This document shows positions 62,759-64,000 of a stretch of DNA of 64,000 nt, in pieces; position 1 is the stretch's first letter, and every line of letters starts with the position of its first letter. A program made the translations under genes and the position numbers. The notes below the pieces were generated by a model. That model was not told where the DNA came from. It saw nothing but the letters and a program-made list of their open reading frames with translations, and made no database searches. Where the stretch lies: positions 20,484,135 through 20,548,134 of the forward strand of contig CANTUZ010000012.1 in the NCBI GenBank assembly GCA_947846985.1. Reading direction: 5' to 3'. This DNA is from Fratercula arctica. Taxonomy: Eukaryota; Chordata; Aves; Charadriiformes; Alcidae.

Positions 62759-64000
62759 TGATTTGCTCTCAATGAATATGAAAAAGCTGATCTCTGCCAT
62801 TGAGGAAAATTCTTGCACCAGCAAGTGCTGACTGATTGCGATGAGGAATGCTTTATCACCAAGATCCAGACACCCTTTCATATGGTGATTATTATTCCTG
62901 TCATGACCCTCTGGTCATCAAGCCACAGTGTCTTCTGTCAGGAAACAACTATCCAATAAGGAATAATCTAGGAATAAGCCTGTAGCATAATATCTCCTAC
63001 TTGCTTATACACACAGCGGGAGGAGGAAAATCTTCTTCCTATGAGTTATTACCTGCTCTAATCCACTTGGGAAAATAGCAGTATTTCCTTAATTTTGTGA
63101 AGCATGCAAACATATTTTTCACAAACCACAGCTACCTGGATAGCTCAGCCCAGAGCTGAAAGAAAATCTAAAAGCTCTCTGAGGTAGTAACAAATAGTCC
63201 AACATCACCATCAAGTTCATGGCAGCACAGAAATTGTCAAATATTCCCATTAAAACTTTATAAGGACAAGCAAAGGCTGAATTGCATGCCAGCTTGCCTC
63301 TACATTTAATTTCATGTTGTCTTCTGTAAGGCTCAAGTCTGGCCTAATTCCTGATGCTATTCTTGGAGCAATGGCTCTGACAAACAGAGGTAACTCATAT
63401 ACAAAGCCCCAACAAACAGCACACGCCACCTAGCAACATTAGCTCTGTTTTAGTTCCCATACAATACAACAATGCTAAATTCTTCAGAATAGAGACTTTT
63501 TATATTAACACCACCATTGTCCACATTAATATCATCCAACTACAGATTTCTGTGGAACTCATTTAATCTTCCATGCATTATTTCTTTGGCTTTTCTAATT
63601 CAGCTGCTTGAGAAAGGGGCTGCCGCTCTGCAGTCGCAGACGTGCGCACTGCGCTGAAAGCATCCAGGGGAGAAGGGCTGGGAACCCCTGCTCTGGGAGC
63701 AGATGTGAGAGGCCATGTCTGGCCACGCAGGCCAGTTCTTTTTGTGTCTTTTCTGTCCATATTGCTTATGTAGATCACCTAACAGAAGGGCTGTTTTGAA
63801 TGGTTTTATCCAACTAGCAAGCTAACCCTAAGTAACAAATACAACAATACATACACAATTGTACAGAATAAAAAATTAATGGTGTTAGAGAAGGATGATG
63901 CACAGAGACATTATGTGTGACACTGGGGAGGAAGTGGGGGTAAATGCGCATGGTTAGTATGAAAAGATGTCAAAAAAAATGAAGCATAATAATAGTGCAA

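Larger units (their letters stand above)
19812..64000 (-). other. DPYD: DPYD gene, 3' portion (exons 21-23, introns 20-22, 3'UTR)
   Basis: Three minus-strand segments with consensus splice borders translate into the contiguous C-terminal 151 residues of dihydropyrimidine dehydrogenase. This is the cytosolic, homodimeric, NADPH-dependent flavo-iron-sulfur enzyme that reduces uracil and thymine (and 5-fluorouracil) in the first, rate-limiting step of pyrimidine catabolism. All three exons are phase 0 at their borders, and the join reads through without a stop. The gene enters from the right edge and ends near 19.8 kb, so the window holds only its 3' end. From memory, mammalian introns here are longer (intron 20 close to 100 kb, intron 21 about 16 kb), which fits a compact avian genome. 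The upstream exon, whose mammalian product ends in ELMDK just before KLPSFG, was looked for in 35-64 kb and not found. Identification is very secure; the species is unknown. Confidence 0.96.
34877..64000 (-). other. DPYD: DPYD intron 20 (partial, runs off the right edge)
   Basis: The 29 kb right of exon 21 carry no segment matching the preceding DPYD exon and no other gene I recognise. They hold a dead 2.3-kb CR1 (38.07-40.4 kb), a 260-bp CR1 remnant (42.5 kb), an AT tandem repeat (40.66 kb) and several homopolymer tracts. Between 43.5 and 64 kb I see only unique-looking AT-rich sequence. Its open frames have the length expected by chance. Confidence 0.85.

Noticed and set aside
34877..64000. 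Search for DPYD exon 20 in the right half
   Set aside because: No minus-strand segment reading toward the expected ELMDK end with a donor was found; the exon must lie beyond the right edge.

Overview
The window is vertebrate, almost certainly avian, nuclear DNA: AT-rich, gene-poor, with long introns and CR1-type LINE copies (3' tails with AGAATCATAGAAT-like repeats and the '...GGTTGGAAGG...' 3'UTR signature typical of bird CR1). The species cannot be told from the sequence, and a crocodilian or turtle is not formally excluded. Nothing prokaryotic, plasmid, phage or CRISPR-like was seen.

The one gene identified with certainty is DPYD (dihydropyrimidine dehydrogenase), on the minus strand. Its last three coding exons are present: exon 21 (34,733-34,876), exon 22 (23,914-24,054) and exon 23 (21,039-21,209 coding, followed by about 1.2 kb of 3'UTR to about 19.8 kb). 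They encode 151 residues which, numbered back from a 1025-residue protein, place all eight iron-sulfur cysteines exactly at 953/956/959/963 and 986/989/992/996. Intron 22 is about 2.7 kb and intron 21 about 10.7 kb. Everything right of 34,877 is the 3' part of intron 20, and exon 20 is not in the window.

Layout: 1-11.4 kb is intergenic DNA with one weak candidate exon (852-1083). At 11.4-12.03 kb lies a CpG-rich island with a 20-bp minisatellite. It is split by a 224-bp copy of a sequence found 1.2 kb away (10,408-10,633), flanked by an 11-bp direct repeat. The island ends in a start codon in good context followed by a possible splice donor. From 12 to 19.8 kb several coding-like plus-strand pieces (12,107-12,304; 16,705-17,022; 18,895-19,003; 19,389-19,676) and plus-strand AATAAA signals suggest, without proving, an undescribed transcript convergent with DPYD. 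From 19.8 to 34.9 kb are the DPYD 3'UTR, exons and introns, with a plus-strand CR1 at 30.3-31.2 kb ending in a TATTC expansion. From 34.9 to 64 kb is intron 20, with a dead 2.3-kb CR1 (38.07-40.4 kb, minus), a small CR1 remnant (42.5 kb) and simple repeats.

No exciting novel system is proven. The best leads are the local copy-and-insert event in the CpG island and the possible transcription unit starting there.
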